A stretch of 64,000 nt of DNA from Mesostigma viride (taxonomy: Eukaryota; Streptophyta; Mesostigmatophyceae; Mesostigmatales; Mesostigmataceae). The notes below the pieces were generated by a model, which did not search any database, was not told the origin of the DNA, and saw only the letters and a program-made list of their open reading frames with translations. The stretch lies in assembly GCA_009746045.1 (NCBI GenBank), contig RPFO01001310.1, forward strand, positions 62,001-126,000, written 5' to 3'. Shown one piece after another: positions 54,427 through 64,000 of the stretch; position 1 is the stretch's first letter, and the number at the start of each line of letters is the position of its first letter. A program made the translations under genes and the position numbers.

Positions 54427-57400
54427 GGGCAACGGCCCATTCTTGGCATTGCAAGTTTTAACGTGCGCACCCTCCCTGCAGATCCTTCTACGAGCGGCGG
54501 CACCCCAGCACGCCAACGCGTCGACGAGCTGATCGCCCTGTGCGCCGACAACAAGATCGCTGTTCTTGGAGTCCAGGAGCACCGACGCACCGTTGACCCT
54601 CAGCACGCGGTCAACGGTCTGCTGGTCGACGACCTGCGGCAGGCTGGCGGTTCCACTATGGTGGCGGCGACGCGCCGGGCCAAGGTGGTGTGGGCCTCTT
54701 GTGCTCGCCGGCAGCATCAGAGCAGCTCCAGTCCATCGTGCTGCGGTCCCCGCGTGTGCTAGTGGCCACTTTTTCGGCCACTGAGGGCCATTCACACCAC
54801 ACGCTAACCGTTATCGTGGGATATGCACCACATGCGGGTCGAGCTCAGGCGGAACGTGAGGCCTTCTTCGACGCCCTCAAGGAGGAGGAGGCCAACATCC
54901 CAGCTCGGCACTTCCTGGTTATGCTGCTCGACGCCAACGCCACGCTGCCAGTTGGCACTGGGGGCGCTCAGTATTCCCCAACCAACACGACAGCCAACGG
55001 TAACACGCCTTTATTTGCGAATCTGCTGGCAGAATCTGCGCTGGTTGCATGCAATGCTTCTTTCGCACGCCCCGCTGAGCAGCTGGCCACCTTTTTTGGG
55101 CCGTCGGATCGGGTGGTGTGCCTTGATTATGTCTGCGTACGTCGGGCTCAGCGCCCCTCAGTTGTCGATGCTCGCGTCCTGCAAGATTCTGTCAGCACGG
55201 TGGAATCTGATCATCGTCTCGTGCTCGCTCGCATCAGATTGCGGTTTCCTGGGGTGAAACCGTCGCGACAGCTGGCACCTCAGCCAGATCTGAAAGTGCT
55301 CCGGATTGTGCTGAAGGATGCCGACAAGATGTCAGCAGCAGAGCAGGCCGCTATGTCGCACAGGGATGATTTCCTGGCCGTATTCGACGCCGGGGGCAGC
55401 CGACAGCAGTTACACGCCATTCCGCCGCCGGGGGATATTTCAGTGATCCTCCGTGGTGTCGCCGCCAAGTATCGCCTGGCTGCCCGCACCCTCCCCACCT
55501 TGCCTCCGCGTCGGCAGCTTGCTGTCCACCGTCACGCACCGACAGTGGTCGCCGCCAGGCAGATGCTCCGCCGCAACAGAGATCCGATCGCCAAACCTGG
55601 GCTGCAAGCAGCTCTGAGGGCCGCCTACGAGCAGGCTGAGAAGGCAGATGCTCAGCAGATGGTCAAGGACCTGCGCAGCTGCCAGCAGAAGCACGACGGC
55701 AAGGGGGCCTGGTTCTGGTACAAGCGCCTCGGGCACCCGGACGGCCTCGGCCGGCCCCACCGCCACGACGTCCCCGGCGCCCCAGCCAAGCGGCTTCGTA
55801 CCTGGGCCACGGCCACGGCCGAGGTCGTGGGGACAGCTGCGCCGCCCCCACCCCTGCTCCCAGCCGCCGCCGCCCGCCCGGCCGCCCTGGCCGGCCCCGC
55901 AGGGCCCCCGGCCCCGCCTAGGTCAGCGGCGGACTACCTAGTCCCCCCGCTGGTCGGCCCACTTGGCGACCCGTCTGACATGCCTCCTTTCACCTCTCGC
56001 GAGGTCACGGAGGCGGTCCAGCGCCTGCGTTATGACGCAGCCACCGGCTCTGACGAGATTCCGGCCGCAGTTGTAAAACTTGCAGCCGAATTCGAGGACA
56101 CAGGTGTTATGCTGCTCTTCCGGGACATCTGCAACCGCCTTCTGCTGTCGTCGCAACCACCTCCAGCGGCCTGGCAACACAGTTTTCGCACGATGCTGTA
56201 CAAGAACAAGGGGTCGCCTGCCGACCCCGGCAACTACAGAGGGGTGTGCATTCAAAGTGCCCCCCTCAAGCTTCTTATGCGGCTCATCCTGAACCGCCTG
56301 CGCACGGCCCTGGACGGTCACCTCAGCGAGACTCAGCACGGCTTCCGTTCAGGTCGCAACACAGTACAGGCGCTCTTCGCTACTCGCCGACTGGTGGAGG
56401 AACTGCAACGCCTTCAGCCTGGTGAGTCCCCTTTGCACCTTGTGCTGGTGGACTTCATCAAAGCCTTCGATTCGGTTTTCTGGCCTGCGCTTTGGGACAT
56501 CCTCGAGTTGTTCCGGATCCCCCGCCCCCTGATTGCTGTCATCCGCAACCTGTATGAAGGGTCCACCACTTCGGTGCGCACTTCTTACGGGACCACGCCC
56601 CCATGCCCTTTACAGAAGGGTGTGTGGCAGGGCTGCGTGCTGTCGCCCTACCTGTTCATTATTGTTGTCGAATACGTAATGATTCAGGCGCGCAAGCGAT
56701 TTGCCCGCATCGTGGGCAGGGAACCAGGAGTGCAGGTTGCTAACAAATTCTGGCATGGCGGTGCGGACACGGAGATTCGGCTAGCAGACATCATTTACGC
56801 AGACGACACCACCCTCTTCGAGGACACTGAGCACGTGCAGACATGGCTTGACTGCCTGGCTCTCGAGGCCCGTGCAGTGGGGCTTGAGGTCAGCAAGAAG
56901 ACAGAGGCCCTGGCGGTTGGGCTCACCAACCCAGCGCCGCCCCTCTATCTCCTAGACGGCTCTCGAGTCCTGTATCGGGACCGCGTTAAGCTGCTGGGCA
57001 GCCTGCTCCCTAGCTGCGAGGTTGATGTGGACCACCGCATCTCCCTCGCCTGGCACGCTTTACGCCAGTACCGGGCCCTGTGGCGCAAGCCCCTGGGCAA
57101 GATCGAGAAACAGGACCTGTTCAAGGTCCTCGTCCTTCCTGTTCTCACGTATGGCGCCGAGACGTGGACCCTCACCGCCGACCTGGCCCGCAAGCTGGAC
57201 GGCGCGGTCACCAGCATGCTGCGTTCCATTTTCAGAGTAGGATATGCTGCTCATGTCCGCAATGAGGACCTGTACCAGGGCATGCCCTATATCACCAGCA
57301 CCATTAAGCAACGCCGCCTGCAGCTAGTAGGGCACCTAGCTCGCACCAACCAGGTAGACACCTCACGTGGCCCCCCCGCAGGACTGCGACCAGCCCAGCC

Positions 57401-57632
57401 TGGCCGGCACCTCCTGACGTGGGCTGGGCCCAGTGATGTTAGACGCCGCAAGGCCCGCACCTTCAAGGAACAGCTAGTAGAGGACATGGGGGGCCTAGGC
57501 CTCTCCGTGATTTGGAAGAAGATGATGGACAAGGCCAAGTGGGCCCAGGTCATAGAGGACAACGAGCCCCCCCAGTGGGGAAGCGCCCGCGTGTGCAATC
57601 CCGCGGGAGGCACGCTAGATAGCTCCCCCTAG
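54427..57632 (+). CDS. LINE ORF2: APE-type endonuclease and reverse transcriptase
   Basis: The endonuclease starts in one frame (ILGIASFNVRTLPADPS at 54440, VLGVQEHRR) and moves near 54655 to the long frame 54690-57632 (980 residues). Endonuclease motifs continue with VGYAPH, LVMLLDANAT and VESDHRLVLARI. RT follows: GSDEIPAAVVKLA, NKGSPADPGNYRG, QHGFRSGRN, LVDFIKAFDSVFW, GVWQGCVLSPYLF and DIIYADDTTLF. All RT catalytic Asp residues (FIKAFD and YADD) are present. The C-terminus has KLLGSLLPSCEVDVD, LVLPVLTYGAETWTLTAD and a final Cys-poor tail. One apparent frameshift near 54655 separates the start from the rest, so either the copy is inactive or that base is an error. Confidence 0.87.
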
Positions 57633-57812
57633 GGCAGCGTGCGGCTGCCTAGATAGATGTTGTAGTTAGAATGTTGTTAGATAGATGTAGTATGTAGCCA
57701 ATGCAGATAGATTAGACCGGTAGGAATGTGTGCACCCATCCATCCATCCATCGGGGTTAATGCTCCGTGACTCCCCAACGGGAGCACGAGTCTAATTAAT
57801 TAATTAATTAAT

Positions 57813-58310
57813 TCAAATCAGCAGTGCACATCATTATCAAGTTGGTTATTGTAGCACCATGCTGGGGGCCCAGCATACTCGAACACAATAAGGTGTTGCC
57901 CCCACACCTCCTGCCTGGCCACCAAGGCTGTCGCCAACCTTGGTGTCGAGTTTCTTTCCGCCCATGGCCCCCCTCCCGCACGCTGCCGCGGCTGTACTGC
58001 CGCCCCCGTGTGGCCGCGCGCTACGGTTTCCCGGCGGACGCAGGCCGGCACCCATGTCGGTCCCCCCATTAGGGGGGCGGTCTCCAGCGGCGGCTCATTT
58101 GGCCTTACGCCCGGCCCGGACCGTCTCTCACAAGCCCAGTCGACCCATCACCAGCCCCACCCCCGAGGCTGGGATTTCCCGGCATTGAAACCATTGTGGC
58201 GATAGGCCCTCTACCTTTTTAAGGCCTTGGCTTGGAAACTGCTTAGCCAAGGCCCCGACCAGGGCTTGTGTTTTTGTAGGAAATTTTTATGGCATAGATA
58301 TCAAAGAGAC
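57813..58310 (+). other. No gene recognised; GC-rich
   Basis: An open stretch of about 65 codons (58008-58205) has no recognisable motif. A short inverted repeat (CCAAGGCC words near 58225-58255) is present. Confidence 0.3.
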
Positions 58311-58362
58311 AACCAGCGCAGGCCAGAAATCGGGAGAATCCGGACCATGGTAGCTCGAGCCT
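58311..58362 (+). repeat. 52-bp inverted repeat, left arm
   Basis: It starts AACCAGCGCAGGCCAGAAAT and is the reverse complement of 59661-59712 with two mismatches by eye. Confidence 0.9.
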
Positions 58363-58439
58363 GATGCTAGATATGCCCCCCTGGTGGGTGGGTGGGAGCT
58401 GAAAAGAGGCCTCCCTATGTCTCCTACACCACTCCAAGT

Positions 58440-58556
58440 ACTGACTATCATTCACATTGCGCCACGCAGGCCTGCCGGCTGGCGCAGGTACAAGGTGTAC
58501 TGACTGCCCATCACAGTTGCGCCACGCCTGGCGGCTGGCGCAGGTAACAAGGTCTA
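58440..58556 (+). repeat. Two-copy tandem duplication of about 60 bp
   Basis: GCGCCACGC, CGGCTGGCGCAGGTA and ACAAGGT words occur twice in the same order (58457-58495 and 58518-58553). Confidence 0.75.
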
Positions 58557-58825
58557 GTGACGTACGTTAGAAGCTACCTAGGCCTGCACTCCGGAACCAC
58601 ACTCAGCCTCGGCACAAAAAGGGCCGGCCGGTGCAGTACCCTCGTGACAAGCGCTAGTCTTACGCTACCTACGGCAGGTCGGTCCCCTTTGAGCCCGTCC
58701 ACGCGTCATATATAAAATGAGCGAAGCTCAACAATGTAGCGAAACAATCCATGTGCTAGACACTTGGCGCCGGCATGCCTAGTCCTTTGCATGACCTTTT
58801 TTTTCTTGGCCGCTAGCCGGATATT

Positions 58826-58915
58826 GATTGAATATACCTATTAATTAAGAATTACTGATTGAATATACCTATTAATTAAGAACATAACTCCGTTGGGAGT
58901 ATATGTAGCAAAAGT
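58826..58915 (-). mobile_element. LINE family C tail fragment, reverse orientation, with 25-bp duplication
   Basis: GATTGAATATACCTATTAAT is present twice (58827 and 58857). It is followed by CTCCGTTGGGAGTATATGTAGCA, the inverse of the family C tail. Confidence 0.55.
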
Positions 58916-59035
58916 TGGTGCGAGCTCGAGAGGTCCCCAGTTCGATTCCGGTCGGATTCATTTGCAGATCGCGTTTACCGCGGACCGGCACTGAACGCAA
59001 ATGGTTTTCACCTTTGCGGCGTGCCAAATCAGAAT

Positions 59036-59283
59036 ATGCATAGCACGCCAGACCCTGTGGGCAAGCCCCCTCCCCCCAAGAGGAGGAGGCGTTTTGATGA
59101 ATAGTGTAGTTAGGCTTTTCTAGACTAGATAGCTTAGAGTTAGGTACGTTCGATTACGCGGCTTCCTCCACTCCACCCATCCATCATGGAATATGTGCTA
59201 CATGATCTCCCAACGGAGGCATGTTATAATTTAATTTAATTTAATTTAATTTAATTTTATTTAATTTAATTTAATTTTAATAG
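59036..59283 (+). mobile_element. LINE family B/C 3' end
   Basis: It starts with GGGCAAGCCCCCTCCCCCCA as in the 3' coding ends at 25240 and 60425. It then runs through GTGTAGTTAGGCTTTTCTAG and CTCCCAACGGAGGCATG to TTTAATT repeats. It lies between the arms of the inverted repeat. Confidence 0.75.
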
Positions 59284-59660
59284 CCTTGAGAAGGGGCATG
59301 TGGCTTTTAATACACTCTTGGCTACTTCCTGCAGGTGGGGGAATGTAAACTGCTACCTACACTGGGTGCACGAAGTGCACCTGCCCACCACTGTATTCAG
59401 GCACCTAAGGGGCGCCGACAGAGGGGGGAAGATCATCATGGCTAGACAATGGCTAGAGCATGGCATCTCGATCAGCAGAGAGCAGCTCTTTGCGTGGGCA
59501 CGGCATAGCTAAATAAAGCTAGGGAATATACCAAGTGGGTGTATACGTCGTTCTACACGTAAGCCAGCCATGATTTCAATGCACAAGGCTACACATTTCG
59601 ATCCATCTCCATTCATGGTCATCATCCTGAACGACTCGAAAACGTGGAAAAGATAACGGC

Positions 59661-59712
59661 AGGCTCAAGCTACCATGGTCCGGATTCTCCGGATTTCTGG
59701 CCTGCGCTGGTT
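59661..59712 (+). repeat. 52-bp inverted repeat, right arm
   Basis: Partner of 58311-58362; together the arms enclose about 1.3 kb that contains the LINE tails. Confidence 0.9.
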
Positions 59713-59869
59713 AAATCAAATTAAATTAAAATATCTCCGTTGGGTGTACATGTTGCATAGGCTCATGCAAAACGTCAGCTAAGGCGCAAGCTGATGGCCA
59801 CAAGGTGCCAGAGCTAATTGAAGGTACTATTACGCTGGGCGCTAATATCATTTCAAGTGCTGTAATGCC

Positions 59870-60712
59870 TAAGCTATCCCATAATCTGGGCGAGCACCGC
59901 AAGCGCATGCTCCTCAAGGTCCTGGTCCTCACGGTGCTCACGTATGGCGCCGAGGCATGGACGCTCACGGACACGCTGGCCGCCCGGCGCTGGACGGCAC
60001 GGTTAATTTACAGGATGCTTCGACATAACCTGAATGTAGGGTTCTCCACACGTAGGTCATTAGAGTCTTTGTATCAGGGTATGCCTCGTATTTCGGACGA
60101 GATTAGGCAGCGTAGGATACCATGCGTAGGACATCTTGCTTGCACCAGTCAGGTCTAGACACCGCGCCCTTGGTCTGGCCAGCCCCCAGCGGCTTGGCCA
60201 ACCAGGGCGGCACATCCTGACCTGGCCTGGCCCCAAGGACATTCCTAGAAAGCTAGCTGGGTAAACCTGCCATGAACTACCGTACACAGATGTTGCTGGC
60301 CGACCTAGTGGTCCCAGCTCAGTCTGAACACCGCATTCACTCCCTCTCTCTTGCTTGGACTGCTATGCAGAACAATTAAAAGAGGTGGCAGACGATTGTC
60401 CAGGCTCACACGCCAGCCCCTGTGGGCAAGCCCCCTCCCCCCAGGAGGAAGGGGCGCTTTGCTGAGTAGAGTAGTTACGGTTTTCTAGATTAGCTTAGCG
60501 TTAGCTTAGTTCGGTTTCGCGGCTTCGCCCACCTACATCCATCCAGCAAGGGAATATGCGATACATGATCTCCCACCGGAGTCATGTTATAATTTATCTT
60601 AATTTAATGATTCAGACGATATTTGTAACTTTCGTGTTTACAATAATTTTATAATGAGATTAGCACAGTACTCCGTGGCATGCCCACGCGCATGACACGC
60701 AAGTACTTACTT
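59870..60712 (+). mobile_element. LINE family B 3' fragment
   Basis: Open frame 59805-60158 reads LGEHRKRMLLKVLVLTVLTY, GAEAWTLTDTLAARRWTARL and SLESLYQGMPRISDEIRQRR, the same protein as in the fragment at 24690-24960. It continues to a family C tail (to about 60608). A second short family B tail follows (60650-60712, CGTGGCATGCCCACGCGCATGACAC and ACTT). Confidence 0.82.
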
Positions 60713-60715
60713 ACT

Positions 60716-61666
60716 GTCTCTTAACTACTTAACTGTAAACATCCGCAGCCGCGGCGCCCGCAACCCTGCGTTAGACAGGCACCCATCCCATCCCATTCTC
60801 ATTTCAATTTGAGGGTTGATGCTCACGTGACGCTGTAGTGAACATGCTATTAATACATTACAGACATCGGTAAATTGTAGCTAGTAAACAAATCAGCTCC
60901 AAGTACATCACTTCACAGCGTCGCTCGGGAGAGCAAGATATGTGCATGCGTCACGTATAACTATTCAAGCATGTAGACAGCTAGTGCAGGATGTCTGTGG
61001 GATAGTACAGGATGCAAATATCCTGTTGGATACCCAACTTCCTTACAAGTGGCACATGCACGATGGCGCATATCAAACTTGGGCCATCTCAGTGGCCTGG
61101 CGTGTCCCAGTATACACTCAAACTGTTCCAAAGCTGCCCTGCACAACCTAATCACTGACAGCATGTACCATCTTGTCCACAAACTGCTCAGTGCATGTTC
61201 AATGCCACTTCTGATCCGTACCCATGACATGACAATGATTTGGTGCCATTGTACACCACACCCTGGAGTGTTCCCCCCTCAGCAGTACGTGATTACAGCG
61301 ATCTTAAGCCAGATGCTGTCGGCTGCATGTGAATCAACCCTGTTTCTGTACACCAATGTCTCGATTCCCCCCGGAGTGCCAGCTTCTCCAAGCCAGCAGA
61401 CTGTCCACAAAAACTCAGGCAATAGCCTAAGATCTGTGGACGCTTGGCTGGCAATGCGAGCAGAAGTAGCTATGTACACAAACTCTCACGAAACAATATA
61501 CACTACACACGCTAATTCCCACATACTGTGGAGCCGAAACAACAGACCCGGACTAACAAATTCAAACTCAACCTCCCATCTAATCCATCAGCCACTCTTG
61601 AGTAATTAACATTCCGGCACAATGTCCACTCGTAACCTTTCTACTACAGTACTGCGCCTACAATCG
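60716..61666 (+). other. No gene seen; 3' flank of the minus-strand gene to the right
   Basis: Open frames up to 186 codons (61049-61609) show no motif and have Cys/His/Thr-rich composition unlike the host exons, so I do not call them. Confidence 0.35.
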
Positions 61667-64000
61667 TCAATCGTCTTCGTCGAGGGACGAGTTGCGCGCC
61701 TTGAGCGACTGCGCCAGGTGGTCAGGCAGGGGCAACGAGGCACCCTGGCGGAACAGGATGACCAGGTGGCGCGCCTTCTGTGCGATGCTGAAGAGCTGCC
61801 GGCATCAAGTGCCCACACGATGGCAGACGTGGGTGGAGTGGAGGTTGGGAACGGTCAGACATGAGAATCATAGCACAGGTCAGTCAAACTGATCAGAGAA
61901 ACATAGATGCCGAAGCAGGGCCGGAACTATGCCTCCCCAGTACCACCAACACGTCACCTGGCATCTGGCCAGCACTTATGAATCGAGACACGTGCAACGG
62001 CAACCACCTCGCTGGACTCCATCTCCTCAACTCGACGTCCTGTTCCAGCCATAGCAGCAAATGGTAGTAAACAGCATGTGCCCCCCCCTTGAGGATCACC
62101 ACGCTGATCTCCCCTTGTTCTCCCCAAGGGGTCCGGTATAAGCGATCGCAGCACTGGGACATGCTACCAAACGCTCACCTCGCTGGACTCCACGTGGCTG
62201 CCGGTTACTGGCTGTGCAAAGCTAACGAACACTATAAAAACACTAAAACAGACATGAACGTCCCATACAAGCTGCAGGATGCCGGGGATGCCAGCATGCA
62301 TGGGGCTCTTAAGGCTCACTGCGCTTTGATTTTTTTTCTGCATTCCACCGCTTGCAGTCCCATGTCCTGTACAAGCGCAGGGGTGGAATCGACGGTAGCA
62401 TGCGGGCCCCCTTACGGTTACCTCGCTGGGCTCCACGTGTTCTTCAAAGAGGTCCTGTAGAGGCTATCGCAGTACCAGGACATCGCAGCGCCAGGATATC
62501 GCAGCACCAAGGATCACCTCGCTGGGCTCCCTTTGATATGTGCTTACTTGCCTAGCACAGCAAACACGTGCGACAGCATCCTATAATCTTATCGCCAAGC
62601 TATGGACGCCCTAGAGGAGCTGCATGGCGGTAGCAAACAGCAGCCGCCCCCCCTTGAGGCTCACCTCGCTGGACTCCACTCCTTCTATAAGATGTCCTGT
62701 ACAGCATGACACCAAGGCTCACCTCGCTGGACTCCACTCCTTCTATAAGATGTCCTGTACAGCATGCCACCAAGGCTCACCTCGCTGGGCTCCACTCCTT
62801 CTATAAGATGTCCTGTACAGCATGCCGCCAAGGCTCACCTCGCTGGACTCCACTTCGGCAACGATCAAGTTGGCGTGGCCATCCGCCTCCAGCAGCACGT
62901 TGTAGCGCTCGGCATCGTCCAGCTCCTCAAACGCCTGGCGCACGGCACCCAAGTTGCGATATGCGCCAAAGTCAGCACGTAGGGGTGACATGCACAGTCA
63001 GCACGTACGGGTTACATATGCCACATCCAGCACAGCGGTGGAATACGAGACAGACAACGCAGCCGTGATGACACCAGCTCAGCAGGGACATGCTGGAGTC
63101 CAGAGGCAACAAGACAACAAGCCTTGGGTGTCAAGATCGGCACGCAGCATATCCTGGTGCCAAATGCCAGAGCGGGACCAAATACAAAGGCCATCCGTAA
63201 GCCAGGCATCAATGCCAGGACGCAATTCGTAACCGCACCGTCACTCTTGAGTGCCACGTCATTAACAGGCATGGGTCATGCCTGCAGGGATATGTGCTAC
63301 GTTCTCAGGGATACGTTCTCAGGGATATGTGCTGCATGTACTCCCAACGAGATATGTTCCAATTTAATTTAATGCGTGCAATGCCGGCCATGAAGCGCAA
63401 ACCAGGTCATTGTGTGGACCGCCCACCTGCCAAATGCCCTCCCCCTTGGATCAGTCACAGACATCGGCAAGCGATCAATTGCGATTTTATAAGGAGCAGC
63501 AGTCCGGGTGACAGATGGCAAATAAAGAAACACCCAGACTGGTGAGGAACGCCAGAACTTTCGGCACGCGGTGCATGGCAGCCTTGGGCATGGCAACACA
63601 GTACACAACACCTGCACAAGGTCAGGCACGAGGCACGACTCTGGTACAGCACCTGCACTAGAAACCACCATTCCTCCACGGTGTATGGTCAAGTGACGGC
63701 GGATTGCCAGGACATGACCATAAACTCCAGGCGGTCAGACTCCCGGTTTGGGGCCATTGCGGCCACCCACCAGCAGTCCATGGTACTTGAACTGTACCTA
63801 CCTACTTTGGAAAACACTAGCAAGTACTTGCAATCATGGCCACCCACCAGCAGCAATCCATGGTACTTGCTCGCATTACATGCTCGCACTATATGTTACT
63901 ATGGTCCTAGTAAGTACTTGCAATCATGGCCACCCACCAGCAGCCCTTCCCGGATGTCGGCAACCGTCAGGAACTTGTTCTTGCGCGGCGACTGGGGCCG
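61667..64000 (-). CDS. 3' end of an unidentified host gene (at least three exons)
   Basis: Three exons keep phase 0: 64000-63938 (window edge; RPQSPRKNKFLTVADIREGL), 62934-62839 (AFEELDDAERYNVLLEADGH to VESSE) and 61795-61667 (LFSIAQKARHLVILFRQGAS to SSLDEDD and TGA). All have clean CAG acceptors and GT donors (GTGGGT, GTGAGC). The residues are of ordinary globular, partly helical composition. The first exon need not join directly to 62934; weaker coding-like pieces lie between (SDRLEFMVMSWQSAV near 63690-63745; AMHRVPKVLAFLT near 63545-63590). I do not recognise the family. Copies of two of the exon edges fill the introns. Confidence 0.65.
62658..62860 (-). repeat. 59-bp tandem repeat built on an exon end and donor
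   Basis: Copies at 62658, 62716 and 62775 precede the true exon end at 62834. On the minus strand each carries GTGGAGTCCAGCGAGGTGAGCC, i.e. the last coding bases and the donor. Confidence 0.88.

Larger units (their letters stand above)
52500..57812 (+). mobile_element. Near-complete LINE (family A) with ORF1, ORF2 and 3' tail
   Basis: A leader (about 52500-52700) precedes ORF1 (52701-54047), an intergenic stretch with a C-rich run, ORF2 (about 54440-57632) and a 3' untranslated region. That region has CATCCATC repeats and ends in TTAA-type repeats (57792-57812). Three truncated relatives of its 3' end occur at 23298, 23985 and 25528. The 5' edge is not defined, and no flanking duplication was found because the tail merges with AATT repeats. 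Confidence 0.9.

Noticed and set aside
58938..58965. tRNA-like T-arm (AGTTCGATTCC)
   Set aside because: The five bases on each side do not pair and no acceptor or anticodon arm is found. The same word near 19716 also lacks a tRNA context.
61049..61609. 186-codon plus-strand frame
   Set aside because: No motif, an odd composition, and it lies in the 3' flank of a well-supported minus-strand gene.

Overview
This is nuclear DNA from a eukaryote with long, GT-AG introns, most likely a green alga or a related protist. The reasons are GC-rich third codon positions, a GT29 sialyltransferase-like protein carrying an EGF module, and several families of LINE and Copia-type retroelements. Species cannot be named from sequence alone. 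Four host genes can be rebuilt by hand from exons that keep frame across splice junctions, and a fifth is a weak candidate.

Layout. 345-4964 (+): 3' half of a PUM3/Puf6-type rRNA-processing protein (four exons; the Pumilio repeats lie left of the window). 5765-8462 (+): two 5'-truncated LINE copies with a restriction-like endonuclease tail, then a decayed LINE ORF1. 8463-about 20960: a 5'-truncated Copia-like element (element 1) whose 3' part is interrupted by a complete LTR element (element 2, 12204-19682, 521/525-bp LTRs, 5-bp target duplication). 21722-22085: an orphan exon, possibly allene-oxide-cyclase/dirigent-like. 21299-23281: piggyBac-like non-autonomous DNA elements with TTAA ends. 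23298-25705: LINE 3' fragments in both orientations. 26244-48311 (-): a complete 17-exon BRF1 gene (TFIIIB subunit, 1,070 codons, frame closed at every junction) spread over 22 kb by introns packed with minisatellites. 49477-51075 (+): intronless GT29 sialyltransferase-like gene, divergent from BRF1. 52500-57812 (+): near-complete LINE with ORF1 and an endonuclease/reverse transcriptase ORF2. 58300-60715: LINE tails inside and beside an inverted repeat. 61667-64000 (-): 3' end of an unidentified host gene.

Two themes stand out. First, in three unrelated host genes the introns contain repeated copies of the neighbouring exon edge plus its splice site. Some copies are amplified into tandem arrays, for example a 24-bp array of about 66 copies built on the last bases of BRF1 exon 8 and its GT donor. 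Second, both Copia-like elements read integrase, then a retropepsin-like domain, then reverse transcriptase and RNase H, instead of the standard Ty1/copia order protease-integrase-RT-RNase H. Both also carry HGDD at the RT catalytic box.
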